Source: a virus. Taken from it: a DNA stretch of 29,428 bases. The DNA is taken from positions 1-29,428 of the IMG/VR virus record IMGVR_UViG_3300009164_000257. One strand, 5' to 3'. Position numbers and translations under genes: made by a program. Below are positions 20,709 through 28,959 of the stretch, piece by piece; the stretch's first letter is position 1, and each line of letters opens with the position of its first letter. Below the pieces are notes generated by a model that made no database searches, was not told where the DNA came from, and was given only the letters and a program-made list of their open reading frames with translations.

Positions 20709-22470
20709 CGTTCACGTTTTTAATTTTGAATCGCATAAGCCACCGCAATCCAAAGAATCTAATAGAGAAGCTTGGGTTGAATTTGGCGATGATAACGACT
20801 ATTTTCAGTATTTAATTAATCGGTATAATAATTCGACTACTAATAATAGCATTATTAACTCTATCGTTAAATTAATCTATGGTCGTGGTTTAGATGCTAC
20901 TGATTCAAATAAGAAGCCTAATGAGTATGCTCAAATGAAAATGTTATTTAGACCCGATGTCTTAAAGTGCGTTATTACGGACTATAAGCTTTTAGGTCAA
21001 GGATATTTTCAAGTAATTTATAACAAGGCAAAGAATGCTATTGTAAGAATTGAACATGCACCAGCTCAATTAATTAGAGCGGAGAAATGTAATGAGAAAG
21101 GCGAAATTACTGGGTATTATTATTCTGATAATTGGTCAGATGTTAAAAACTTTGTTCCTAAACGTATTGGTGCTTTTGGTTATGGCGATAAAACGCTAGA
21201 GATTCTTTGTGTACGAGATTATTCAGTAGGACAAAAATACTATTCTAATGTAGACTATATTGGTGCTTTGCCTTATACTCAATTAGAAGAAGAGATAGCT
21301 GACTATTTAATTAACGATGTACAAAACGGATTCTCTCCTACTTCGGTTATTAACTTTAATAACGGAGTTCCAGATGAAGAGAAAATGGCTTTACAAGCTG
21401 CGGATGTTAAGCGAAAATTAACTGGAGCTAGTGGTGCTAAAATTGTTGTTTCATTCAATAGCGATGAAACTAAAAGAACTACTATTGATAACGTTCCATT
21501 AAATGATGCTCCAGCTCACTATACTTATTTAAGTGAAGAATCTCGTGGCAAGATTTTATTAGGACACTCTATTACTAGTGGTTTACTTTTTGGTATTCCT
21601 TCAAGTAATGGTTTTACCTCTAATGCAGATGAGTTAAAGAATGCTTCTATCTTGTTTGATAATATGACAATTCGTCCTAAACAAGGAACAATTTTAGATG
21701 CTATTGATAAAATTTTAGCTTTTAATACTATTAGCTTAAATCTTTACTTTAAGACTTTACAACCTTTAGAATTTATTGACCAAAATCCAGTAATGGATGC
21801 GGCTACAATGGAAGAAGAAACTGGGATTAAATTATCTAAGCATTTAGACGAATTAAACCTAGAAGAGTTTGGAGAAGAACTTGACCCTAACGAGTGGGAA
21901 TTAATTGATAGTAGACAAGTATCATATGAGGATGAAGCTCGCTTAGATGCGGAGCTAGAGGCTTTAAACAACCCAGAAAAGTCTTTGTTATCTAAAGCGT
22001 GGGAGTTTGTAACTACTGGAGTAGCAAGACCAAATATTGGAAGTTCTCAAGATGGTAAACTTTATGCTTCACGTTATAGATATAATGGTCAAACTACTGA
22101 AAAGTCTAGGGAGTTTTGTAAAAAAATGACTCAACTAAATAAATTATATCGTAAAGAAGATATAGAAGCAATGAGTCAAAAGACAAATACTAATCCGGGA
22201 TGGGGCCCGAGAGGAGCAGATACTTATGACATATTTTTGTACAAAGGTGGCGGAGCTTGCCATCATTTTTGGACTCGTGAAACTTATAAACGTTTTATAG
22301 ACCCACGCAGAAAAGGAGCAGAAGAAATAACTCCAGCAGAGGCAAGAAAAGCAGGGGAGATTTTACCAGCTCCATTTAACAAAGAAGATGGAAAAGGTTA
22401 TAAAAAAGACAATCAATTAGTTTACACGGCTCCTATTAATATGCCTAATAAAGGATTTTTACCAAAATAA
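20701..22470 (+). CDS. Portal protein with a C-terminal extension
   Basis: A 589-residue protein. Residues ~1-415 follow the portal pattern: EAWVEFGDDNDYFQYLINRY, NSIVKLIYGRGL, IEHAPAQLIRAEKCNEKGEI, then VSFNSDETKRTTIDN, HSITSGLLFGIPSS and ADELKNASILFDN. Residues ~430-589 form a separate extension with LYASRYRYNGQTTEKSREFC, RKEDIEAMSQKTN, WGPRGADTYDIFLYKGGGAC and HHFWTRETYKRFIDP; this module often occurs with portal or minor head proteins in Bacteroidetes phages. It forms the dodecameric DNA gate at one capsid vertex. The gene is unusually far from the terminase, beyond the tail and capsid genes. Confidence 0.8.
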   Translation: MSNVHVFNFESHKPPQSKESNREAWVEFGDDNDYFQYLINRYNNSTTNNSIINSIVKLIYGRGLDATDSNKKPNEYAQMKMLFRPDVLKCVITDYKLLGQGYFQVIYNKAKNAIVRIEHAPAQLIRAEKCNEKGEITGYYYSDNWSDVKNFVPKRIGAFGYGDKTLEILCVRDYSVGQKYYSNVDYIGALPYTQLEEEIADYLINDVQNGFSPTSVINFNNGVPDEEKMALQAADVKRKLTGASGAKIVVSFNSDETKRTTIDNVPLNDAPAHYTYLSEESRGKILLGHSITSGLLFGIPSSNGFTSNADELKNASILFDNMTIRPKQGTILDAIDKILAFNTISLNLYFKTLQPLEFIDQNPVMDAATMEEETGIKLSKHLDELNLEEFGEELDPNEWELIDSRQVSYEDEARLDAELEALNNPEKSLLSKAWEFVTTGVARPNIGSSQDGKLYASRYRYNGQTTEKSREFCKKMTQLNKLYRKEDIEAMSQKTNTNPGWGPRGADTYDIFLYKGGGACHHFWTRETYKRFIDPRRKGAEEITPAEARKAGEILPAPFNKEDGKGYKKDNQLVYTAPINMPNKGFLPK

Positions 22471-22473
22471 GAA

Positions 22474-22974
22474 ATGGCACAAGCATTATTTGTAAGTCGC
22501 GATGACATTGTAAAGTTTACCGCAGTTAGCGGAAACCTAGATGTAGATAAATTTATTCAATGGGTTAAAGTTGCTCAAGATACACATATTCAAGGATATC
22601 TAGGAACTAAGCTATTTAATAAAATAAACGATGGTATTGTAGCGGCTAATTTAACTAGCCCTTATACAATGCTTTTAAACGTGTATATTAAGCCTATGGT
22701 TATCCATTGGTCTATGGTAGAGTTTTTACCTTTTGCAGCTTACACAATCGCTAATAAAGGAGTATTTAAGCATAATAGCGAAAACTCTCAAAACGTAGAT
22801 AAAGCTGAGGTAGATTATCTTGTAGAAAAAGAACGCTCAATAGCTGAACACTACACTCGTAGGTTTATTGATTTTATGTGTTTTAACCAGTCTTCATATC
22901 CAGAATATAATACAAATAACAATGCAGATATGTTCCCCGACAAGCAAAGTTCGTTTTCAGGCTGGTACTTATAA
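22474..22974 (+). CDS. Head-tail connector protein (DUF6712-like)
   Basis: A 166-residue helical protein. It opens with FVSRDDIVKFTAVSGNLDVD, then VAQDTHIQGYLGTKLFNKI, YIKPMVIHWSMVEFLPFAAY and IAEHYTRRFIDFMCFNQSSYP, ending FSGWYL. This pattern (helical head-completion protein with an 'I-Q-x-x-L-G-x-x-L' segment) corresponds to the connector family called DUF6712 in Bacteroidetes phages. Its position right after the portal supports a role in closing the head and joining the tail. Confidence 0.7.
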   Translation: MAQALFVSRDDIVKFTAVSGNLDVDKFIQWVKVAQDTHIQGYLGTKLFNKINDGIVAANLTSPYTMLLNVYIKPMVIHWSMVEFLPFAAYTIANKGVFKHNSENSQNVDKAEVDYLVEKERSIAEHYTRRFIDFMCFNQSSYPEYNTNNNADMFPDKQSSFSGWYL

Positions 22975-22986
22975 GCCAAAAAAATC

Positions 22987-23012
22987 GAACATTAAAAAAC
23001 TAAAGGTTTATT
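22987..23012 (+). promoter_or_regulatory. Degenerate copy of the late promoter motif (uncertain)
   Basis: In the gap before the gene at 23028, GAAC (22987-22990) and GGTTTATT (23005-23012) are separated by 14 nt. This resembles the four better copies but differs in the first base of the second box and in spacing. It could be a weaker member or chance in AT-rich sequence. Confidence 0.25.
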
Positions 23013-23027
23013 TAAACAAAATAGAAA

Positions 23028-23366
23028 ATGGCTCTTAATTTTACGCATATAAAAGGCGATACATTTAATCAAGTAGCTTTCGAAGTAAAGAAAAATAGCA
23101 CTGCTATTAACTTAACTGGAGCAACAATTAAAATGCAACTTCGTAAGTGTTACTCTGATACTACTCCAGCATTATCATTGACTTCGGTATCTTCTGCTGG
23201 AATTACTATTACTAATGCAGCGGCTGGGCAATTCAAGATAAATGCTCAAATAATTGACATTGAAGTTTTTAATTACGTTTATGATATTCAATTTATTTTA
23301 TCTAGTGGAGAAGTAAAGACATACGTAAAAGGAGGATTCAATATTACACCAGAAGTAACACGCTAA
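23028..23366 (+). CDS. BppU-like baseplate/fibre-attachment protein (112 aa)
   Basis: A 112-residue all-beta protein with the N-terminal BppU/DUF2479-type pattern: FTHIKGDTFNQVAFEVKKN, INLTGATIKMQLRK, AGITITNAAAGQFKINAQII and YVYDIQFILSSGEVKTYVKGG then FNITPEVTR. In other siphophages such domains attach receptor-binding proteins to the baseplate. It lies 4 nt ahead of the fibre gene, so it is a plausible fibre-anchoring partner. Confidence 0.65.
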   Translation: MALNFTHIKGDTFNQVAFEVKKNSTAINLTGATIKMQLRKCYSDTTPALSLTSVSSAGITITNAAAGQFKINAQIIDIEVFNYVYDIQFILSSGEVKTYVKGGFNITPEVTR

Positions 23367-23369
23367 GAA

Positions 23370-26144
23370 ATGGAAGATATTATAGACATCATAGTTACTG
23401 AAACTACCAATTTAATCGAAATTACATCTCAATCAACTGATGAGGTAATTGATGTCAATATCATTGATAATAGAGAGGATATAACGCTTAACGTTACTCC
23501 TACGGTTGTTGAAATTAATATCAATTCCTTAACGGGAAATTTTGGGGTAGCTTGGGGACAAATAACTGGAACGCTTTCTAATCAAACTGATTTAAATACG
23601 GCTCTAGGTTTAAAAGCTGATTTAGTTGGTGGTAAAGTTCCATCTTCTCAGCTTCCTTCTTATGTTGATGATGTAGTTGAAGTTGCTAATTATGCTGCAC
23701 TTCCTGCGACTGGCGAAACTGGCAAGATATATATTACCTTAGATACAAACTTTATTTACCGCTGGTCTGGTTCGGCTTATATTGAAATCAAAGATTCTAG
23801 TGCGGTATGGGGTGCAATAACTGGAACGTTATCAAGTCAATCAGATTTAGTAACTGCTTTAAATGCAAAGTTTGATGACCCAACTGGAGACACTACTCAA
23901 TACATTGCTGGCGATGGCTCATTAATTACGTTTCCAGTTGCTGGGCAATCTGGCACTTTAGTTCGTGAAGTAAGAAATACAACGGGAGCAACATTAACAA
24001 AAGGTACAATTGTTTATATTTCGGGAGCGACTGGCAATAAGCCTACCGTTTCAAAAGCTATTGCTACGGGAGATTCTACTTCTGCACAAACGTTTGGAAT
24101 GTGTCAAGCTAACATTTCTAATAACTCTAATGGCTATATCGTTTGTGTTGGAGATATAACTGGCTTAGATACTTCAGCACTTAGCGAAGGAGTACAATTA
24201 TATCTTTCATCTACAACGGCTGGAACTTATACAACGACTAAGCAATTAGCCCCAGCTCACTTAGTTTATATCGGTGTTGTAACTCGTTCACATCCGAATC
24301 AAGGACAAATTGAGGTTAAGATTCAAAACGGTTATGAACTAGATGAGATTCACGATGTAGCAATTTCATCGGTTGCTAATAATCAAGGTATTTTCTACGA
24401 ATCATCTACTAGCCTTTGGAAGAACAAAAGCATTGCAACGGTTTTAGGTTATACTCCTGAGCAACCTTTGACTTTCAACACACCTTTATCACGTTCAACA
24501 AATACGGTTTCAATTCCTGCTGCGACAAGTTCAGCAAATGGTTATTTAACTTCTACCGATTGGACTACATTTAACGGCAAGCAAGCGGCATTATCTGGAA
24601 CTGGATTCGTTAAAATTAGCGGAACTACAATAAGCTACGATAATAGCACTTATGCTTTAGATTCTTCTGTAGTTCATAATACGGGAGCTGAAACTATTTC
24701 TGGTATTAAATACTTTTTTTCGGGTTCAAAACACGATTTACTTTTTGTTAGTGAAACCGTAGGTTATGCAAGTATTGCTGGTTATTCTCATTTTAAAGCT
24801 AATACTAACCACGTAGAATTTATTAATAGCACAAATACAAAAGCTACTAAGTTTATTCACGGTAATGCAGCTTATGAGTTTACAATGCCTAATGCAAGTG
24901 GAACTATTGCCCTTACTAGCAATTTATCCTCTTACCTACCTTTAAGCGGAGGCACACTTACCGGAGCTTTAAGCGGTACAAGTGCTACGTTTAGTGCAAA
25001 TGCTAGTGCTACTTATTTTACTGCAACTGCTGGACAAGGATATAATGGAAATTTAAACTTCAATTATAATAACGCAAATACTTCTAGTTTTGGTTATTGG
25101 GGTGGTGGTACTAATACTGTATTTTTAGTAACTTCAGCAGGCGCAGCCACGTTTTCGAGTAGTGTTACGGCGGGAAGTAATTTATCAGGAACAAATACTA
25201 TTTTCAAAACAAATGATGCAAGCGGATATGGAATAGGAATTGGATATGTATCAGGAAGTTATGGATATATTACTACTCAATCTGGTAGTTCTCCTTTAGC
25301 ATTATCTATTGATGGAAGTCCTAAATTATGGGTGGCTAGTTCTGGCAACGTAGGCATCGGAACTACTTCGCCGAGTAACAAACTATCAGTTCAAGGTTCA
25401 TCATTAGCTAATATGATTAGTTGGACTGATGCAATTAATAACACAGGATATTTAGGAATTCGTTCATCTGCTGCTTCTATTGGTGCAGATAATAATTTAG
25501 TTTTTGAAACTGCGGCTACCGAACGTATGCGGATTACTAGCGGGGGGAATGTCCTAATAGGCACCACAACGGATGTAGGAGCAAAACTATTAGTATCAGG
25601 AAATATGCGAGTAGGAACTTCTGCTGGAAATTTTGCAGAATTAAATGCAGTAGGTTCTACTCCTTATTTATTCTTAAATGGTCCTGCAAGTAGCTCTACT
25701 ATTGGAGCTAGTTCTCACGTTAATATATTTGATTCTCCAAATGCTAGAGGGTGGGTAATTCAAAGCAATGCTTCACAAAATTTGTGTTTGTGGCATTATA
25801 GCGGGTCTTGGTCTAATGTAGGAAACTTTAATAACTCAAATGGTATTTACACTCCTTTATCTGATAAAAATAAAAAGAAAGATTTTGAGGTTTCAAACAT
25901 TGGATTAAATGAAGTAATGCAATTAAAGCCTACTTTGTACCGAATGAAATCAGATGAAAGCGAAGGTCAAAAGGAACTTGGATTTATCGCTCAAGATGTA
26001 AAGTCTGTAATCCCTAATGCTTATGTAGAAAGCGGAGATTTTATCGGACTTAACTTTAATCCTATTGTAGCAGCATTAACTAAAGCAGTTCAAGAACAAC
26101 AAGTTCAAATTCAAGAATTAAAATCTTTATTAAACAAACAATAA
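23370..26144 (+). CDS. Tail fibre/receptor-binding protein with C-terminal S74 chaperone
   Basis: A 924-residue fibre. The N-terminus (~1-60) holds Asp/Ile-rich strands for attachment. Two related units follow, WGQITGTLSNQTDLNTAL (~66-83) and WGAITGTLSSQSDLVTAL (~151-168). A long beta-repeat shaft follows, with SGNVGIGTTSPSNKLSVQG and a second SGGNVLIGTT unit. The last 94 residues are an intramolecular chaperone of the peptidase S74 type: Ser831-Asp-Lys-Asn-Lys-Lys836, LKPTLYRM, LGFIAQDVKSVIP, and a coiled-coil end ELKSLLNKQ. In this family the Ser and the Lys five residues on cut off the chaperone after trimer folding; both are present. A short GC-rich patch is at ~25532-25572. Confidence 0.85.
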   Translation: MEDIIDIIVTETTNLIEITSQSTDEVIDVNIIDNREDITLNVTPTVVEININSLTGNFGVAWGQITGTLSNQTDLNTALGLKADLVGGKVPSSQLPSYVDDVVEVANYAALPATGETGKIYITLDTNFIYRWSGSAYIEIKDSSAVWGAITGTLSSQSDLVTALNAKFDDPTGDTTQYIAGDGSLITFPVAGQSGTLVREVRNTTGATLTKGTIVYISGATGNKPTVSKAIATGDSTSAQTFGMCQANISNNSNGYIVCVGDITGLDTSALSEGVQLYLSSTTAGTYTTTKQLAPAHLVYIGVVTRSHPNQGQIEVKIQNGYELDEIHDVAISSVANNQGIFYESSTSLWKNKSIATVLGYTPEQPLTFNTPLSRSTNTVSIPAATSSANGYLTSTDWTTFNGKQAALSGTGFVKISGTTISYDNSTYALDSSVVHNTGAETISGIKYFFSGSKHDLLFVSETVGYASIAGYSHFKANTNHVEFINSTNTKATKFIHGNAAYEFTMPNASGTIALTSNLSSYLPLSGGTLTGALSGTSATFSANASATYFTATAGQGYNGNLNFNYNNANTSSFGYWGGGTNTVFLVTSAGAATFSSSVTAGSNLSGTNTIFKTNDASGYGIGIGYVSGSYGYITTQSGSSPLALSIDGSPKLWVASSGNVGIGTTSPSNKLSVQGSSLANMISWTDAINNTGYLGIRSSAASIGADNNLVFETAATERMRITSGGNVLIGTTTDVGAKLLVSGNMRVGTSAGNFAELNAVGSTPYLFLNGPASSSTIGASSHVNIFDSPNARGWVIQSNASQNLCLWHYSGSWSNVGNFNNSNGIYTPLSDKNKKKDFEVSNIGLNEVMQLKPTLYRMKSDESEGQKELGFIAQDVKSVIPNAYVESGDFIGLNFNPIVAALTKAVQEQQVQIQELKSLLNKQ

Positions 26145-26145
26145 T

Positions 26146-26475
26146 ATGGCATTTAACTGGGTAATATCTCAATTAGACTCTATCCCATCACTTGATGGAA
26201 TGGACAAAGTAATTAGCGTAATTCATTACAGAGCGCAGAAGCAATACGAAGAGGATGGAGTAGTAGTCTTAACTTCCGATACGTATGGAGCTTTAAGTCT
26301 TACAGCGCCACACGAGGCGAGCTTCACTCCTTACGATGAAGTGACAAAAGAAATGGTCGAAGGATGGCTTGAATCATCTTTGGACTGCGAAGCAATCGAG
26401 GCGAACTTAGATGCACAGATTGAGAATTTTTTAAATCCTCCTTTAGTCGCTTATCCTTTACCATTCGAAAATTAG
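26146..26475 (+). CDS. Fibre-associated accessory protein (109 aa)
   Basis: A 109-residue acidic protein beginning one base after the fibre gene. The pattern FNWVISQLDSIPSLDGMDKVI, VIHYRAQKQYEEDG, then FTPYDEVTKEMVEGWLES and a final LPFEN resembles a small protein common beside tail fibre genes of various phages (a short beta domain plus a helix with 'E-x-V-x-x-W'). Its role there is not established; fibre assembly is a reasonable guess from position. Confidence 0.55.
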   Translation: MAFNWVISQLDSIPSLDGMDKVISVIHYRAQKQYEEDGVVVLTSDTYGALSLTAPHEASFTPYDEVTKEMVEGWLESSLDCEAIEANLDAQIENFLNPPLVAYPLPFEN

Positions 26476-26476
26476 A

Positions 26477-26503
26477 AACAAAAAATATCTAATTACGTTT
26501 ATA
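26477..26503 (+). promoter_or_regulatory. Candidate late promoter D (AACAAAAAATA ... CGTTTATA)
   Basis: AACAAAAAATA starts at 26477 and CGTTTATA is at 26496-26503, with 16 nt between AAC and CGT. It lies in the 48-nt gap before the lysis block. Unlike the other three, its second box is 20 nt from the next ATG, so this transcript would have a short A-rich leader. Confidence 0.6.
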
Positions 26504-26523
26504 GTGAAACAAACAACAAAAAA

Positions 26524-26793
26524 ATGAAAATTGATTTAAACTTTAACTTAGTCGATTTAGATGGGAAAGCCATTGAAAACGCTAACGCTGGTAAGTTAGT
26601 AGCTAACTCACTTGTTCAACAATCTAAAGGAGATGCGCTTAAATTTTGGGAGTGGGCTTTAGCTCTTAATAAAGGAGAGGTTCTTGACCTAGATACTTCT
26701 GACCAAGAGACTTTAAAGAACTTTGTTAAGGATAGCGAGAACTTTGCTATTATTGCAAAGGCTCAAATTTTACACAAACTTAAAAAAGATTAA
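26524..26793 (+). CDS. Hypothetical protein at the start of the lysis block (89 aa)
   Basis: An 89-residue soluble helical protein: KIDLNFNLVDLDGKAIENAN, GKLVANSLVQQSKGDALKFW, WALALNKGEVLDL and FVKDSENFAIIAKAQILHKL. It has no membrane segment, so it is not itself a holin. Related proteins accompany lysis or tail genes in Bacteroidetes phages. It is the first gene after promoter D and its ATG follows an A-run. Function unknown. Confidence 0.65.
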   Translation: MKIDLNFNLVDLDGKAIENANAGKLVANSLVQQSKGDALKFWEWALALNKGEVLDLDTSDQETLKNFVKDSENFAIIAKAQILHKLKKD

Positions 26794-26795
26794 AG

Positions 26796-27122
26796 GTGCT
26801 TAACTCCCTACCCGACTGGTTTACTAATATTCTTACGGCTACTATTGCTTCTTTAGCAACTTATTTTAGCACACGCAAAAAAGAGAATGTAGACATACAA
26901 GGTGGGGAGTTGTCGAATACCGAAGCAGCGATTAAAATTTGGAGAGAGATGGCTCAAGATATGACAGACAAAGTAAAAGAATTAAGTGAAAAAATTGACC
27001 ATCTAACCGCTGAAGTACATAGTCTTAAAAGCGAAAATTCCACGCTTAAATCTAAATTAAACATCCTTGATGAGAATAACGAAATTAAGCCAAAAAGGGG
27101 TAGACCTAATAAAGCAGTTTGA
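26796..27122 (+). CDS. Putative holin-like membrane protein with coiled coil
   Basis: A 108-residue protein with a GTG start. One hydrophobic segment (~8-23, FTNILTATIASLATYF) is followed by a charged region, a coiled coil (~52-92, DMTDKVKELSEKIDHLTAEV) and a basic end KPKRGRPNK. A single membrane span next to an endolysin gene suggests a holin or a regulator of lysis. The RGRP end resembles an AT-hook, which is odd in a membrane protein. Its last 53 nt overlap the endolysin gene in another frame. Confidence 0.45.
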   Translation: MLNSLPDWFTNILTATIASLATYFSTRKKENVDIQGGELSNTEAAIKIWREMAQDMTDKVKELSEKIDHLTAEVHSLKSENSTLKSKLNILDENNEIKPKRGRPNKAV

Positions 27123-27525
27123 AGGATTGAGCCTAGTGCCATATGTCTGCGCTGGGGGTATAAATACGATTGGTTACGGCAACACTTACTATATGAACGG
27201 TAAGAAAGTTACTTTACAAGACCCAAAGATAACACAACAACAAGCCGAAGAGCTACTTAAAAATTCTCTATCTACTTATGAAAAAGCAGTTGATTCGTTT
27301 TGTCGTGATGACATATCACAATCTCAATTCGATGCTTTGGTTTCTTTCTGCTATAATCTAGGAGCTGGAAATCTCCAGAAGTCAACCTTAATCAAAAAGG
27401 TAAACGTAAATCCAAACGATGTGACTATTGCGGATGAGTTTATGAAATGGAATAAAGCTAATGGAACCGTTCTAAAAGGATTAACCAGAAGAAGACAAGC
27501 AGAAGCCAACCTTTATTTCTCATAG
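27070..27525 (+). CDS. Endolysin, GH24 (T4-type lysozyme)
   Basis: A 151-residue lysozyme of the T4/P21 type. The catalytic signature is E18-(8 residues)-C27-(5 residues)-T33 inside QFEGLSLVPYVCAGGINTIG; the family allows Asp or Cys at the second position. SQSQFDALVSFCYNLGAGNL and GLTRRRQAEANLY are the conserved C-terminal blocks. It cleaves the glycan strands of peptidoglycan. There is no signal peptide or signal-anchor, so it needs a holin. I use ATG 27070 rather than the TTG before it. The gene starts inside the holin-like gene. Confidence 0.92.
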   Translation: MRITKLSQKGVDLIKQFEGLSLVPYVCAGGINTIGYGNTYYMNGKKVTLQDPKITQQQAEELLKNSLSTYEKAVDSFCRDDISQSQFDALVSFCYNLGAGNLQKSTLIKKVNVNPNDVTIADEFMKWNKANGTVLKGLTRRRQAEANLYFS

Positions 27526-27527
27526 AT

Positions 27528-27983
27528 ATGCAAAAATTCCTTATTCTTTTGGCTTGTGTTGGATTCTTATCTTGCAAGCCTAGTAAATCTATTACTGAGT
27601 ATAAAGAAGTCGTTAGAATCGATACCATACAAAGCGTGAAAATAGTAGAAAAGTATAATGCTTTTCACGATACTTTAACAATCGTTAGTCCTTGTGATTC
27701 TACTGGGCTTCTCACAAACTTTTATAGCAAGATAGCAACACCACAAGGACGAGTAATAATTCGCTCGGTAGGTGGAAATATTCAAGCCCAGATAGATTTA
27801 GATTCTATGCGTACGCAAATAGAAAATAATTATAAATCTTCACTTGGTAAAAGTATTATATTTAGAGACAAAGAAGTTATAAAGTATAGAGTACCTATGT
27901 GGGTAGTTTGGCTTTTACTTATTGAGTTTTTAGCTTTGGTAACTTGGCTTTACCTTAAATTTGGATTTAATGCAATTAAATAA
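27528..27983 (+). CDS. Putative unimolecular spanin (u-spanin)
   Basis: A 151-residue protein with both an N-terminal lipoprotein signal (FLILLACVGFLSC, predicted lipid on Cys16) and a C-terminal membrane span (~124-147, VPMWVVWLLLIEFLALVTWL). An outer-membrane lipid anchor plus an inner-membrane span on one chain is the layout of u-spanins, which fuse the two membranes in the last step of lysis. The middle (~25-120) is a polar, beta/helix mixture. It directly follows the endolysin gene by 2 nt. The lipobox (Phe-Leu-Ser-Cys) is not perfect, and no experiment-like evidence is available here. Confidence 0.6.
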   Translation: MQKFLILLACVGFLSCKPSKSITEYKEVVRIDTIQSVKIVEKYNAFHDTLTIVSPCDSTGLLTNFYSKIATPQGRVIIRSVGGNIQAQIDLDSMRTQIENNYKSSLGKSIIFRDKEVIKYRVPMWVVWLLLIEFLALVTWLYLKFGFNAIK

Positions 27984-28959
27984 TAAGGCGCAAGCAATTA
28001 AAGAACATTTCTTTTCGGTCAATTTAACTCGTGTAGATTTTGAACGAGAGAACTTTGCAAGTTACGGATTTGATACTCAAGAAAACTTTCATCGCCATTT
28101 AAGTAGATGTGGTATTTCAGTTAAAGCTCGTTCTGAACATTTTAAAAAGACTAGACCAAATGCGGTAATAGAATCATTTGACCTTAGCGAAGTAGATAAT
28201 TTCGGAATAGAAGAAAGTCTTGGTAAAGAATACACTAGTTTAAAAATAAAAGATGACTTTAAAAAAGTTGGCATCCTTTCAGATATTCACGTTCCATATC
28301 ATTCTCTTAGCGCTTTAACTTGTGCAATCAAATATTTAAGAGAAGAACAAATAGACTGCTTAATATTAAATGGCGATATCTTCGACTTCTATGCAATCTC
28401 TAGACATGAGAAAGAAAAAGATTTAAGAGATTTTCCTAGAGAAATTGAGATGGGAAGAAACTTCTTACAAAAAGTAAGAGATTTATTTCCTCATATACCT
28501 ATTTATTATAAGATGGGTAACCATGAAAATCGCTGGCAGCGTTATCTTAACGAACAAGCTGAAGAGTTTAGCCAATTACATGAGATGCAGTTTGAGCAGT
28601 TCTTTCGCTTAGATAAACTAAATTTAATATACGTTCCAGATTGGCAAGGTATAGAGCTTGCAGATTTACTAATATTACATGGTCATGAGCTTATGGCTGG
28701 AGGTATGAATCCTTCGCAATCTACGTTCAATAAAACTTTTTGTAATACGATTATAGGTCACGTTCATAGAACGACCAGCACAACTAAAAAGAATGGCTTT
28801 AAAGAGTTCTTTCATACTTACTCGACTGGATGCTTAACCCAGTTGTCTCCTAAATATTATCCTTTTGCTCAGCACAATAACGGGATGGCTATGGTTTATA
28901 TTGAAAATGGCAAAACAAAAGTTTCTAATATTATGATAAAAGATGGAAAAATAGTTTAA
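27970..28959 (+). CDS. Calcineurin-like metallophosphoesterase with N-terminal helical domain
   Basis: From ATG 27970 the protein has 329 residues. Residues ~1-75 look like a helical, HTH-like domain (NFHRHLSRCGISVKARSEHF). The phosphoesterase domain has all motifs: SDIH (D105, H107), GDIFD (D136, D139), GNHE (N184, H185), HGHE (H237, H239) and GHVH (H264, H266). The enzyme would need two metal ions; its substrate could be a nucleotide, cyclic nucleotide or nucleic acid. Such proteins are common in Bacteroidetes phages, often late. A start at TTG 27961 is less likely. It overlaps the spanin gene by 14 nt and is followed by a strong terminator. Confidence 0.85.
   Translation: MQLNNKAQAIKEHFFSVNLTRVDFERENFASYGFDTQENFHRHLSRCGISVKARSEHFKKTRPNAVIESFDLSEVDNFGIEESLGKEYTSLKIKDDFKKVGILSDIHVPYHSLSALTCAIKYLREEQIDCLILNGDIFDFYAISRHEKEKDLRDFPREIEMGRNFLQKVRDLFPHIPIYYKMGNHENRWQRYLNEQAEEFSQLHEMQFEQFFRLDKLNLIYVPDWQGIELADLLILHGHELMAGGMNPSQSTFNKTFCNTIIGHVHRTTSTTKKNGFKEFFHTYSTGCLTQLSPKYYPFAQHNNGMAMVYIENGKTKVSNIMIKDGKIV

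Noticed and set aside
23580-23890. Repeated WGxITGTLS units in the fibre as a mobile or duplicated element
   Set aside because: They are protein-level shaft repeats common in fibres; the DNA copies are diverged and carry no insertion signs.
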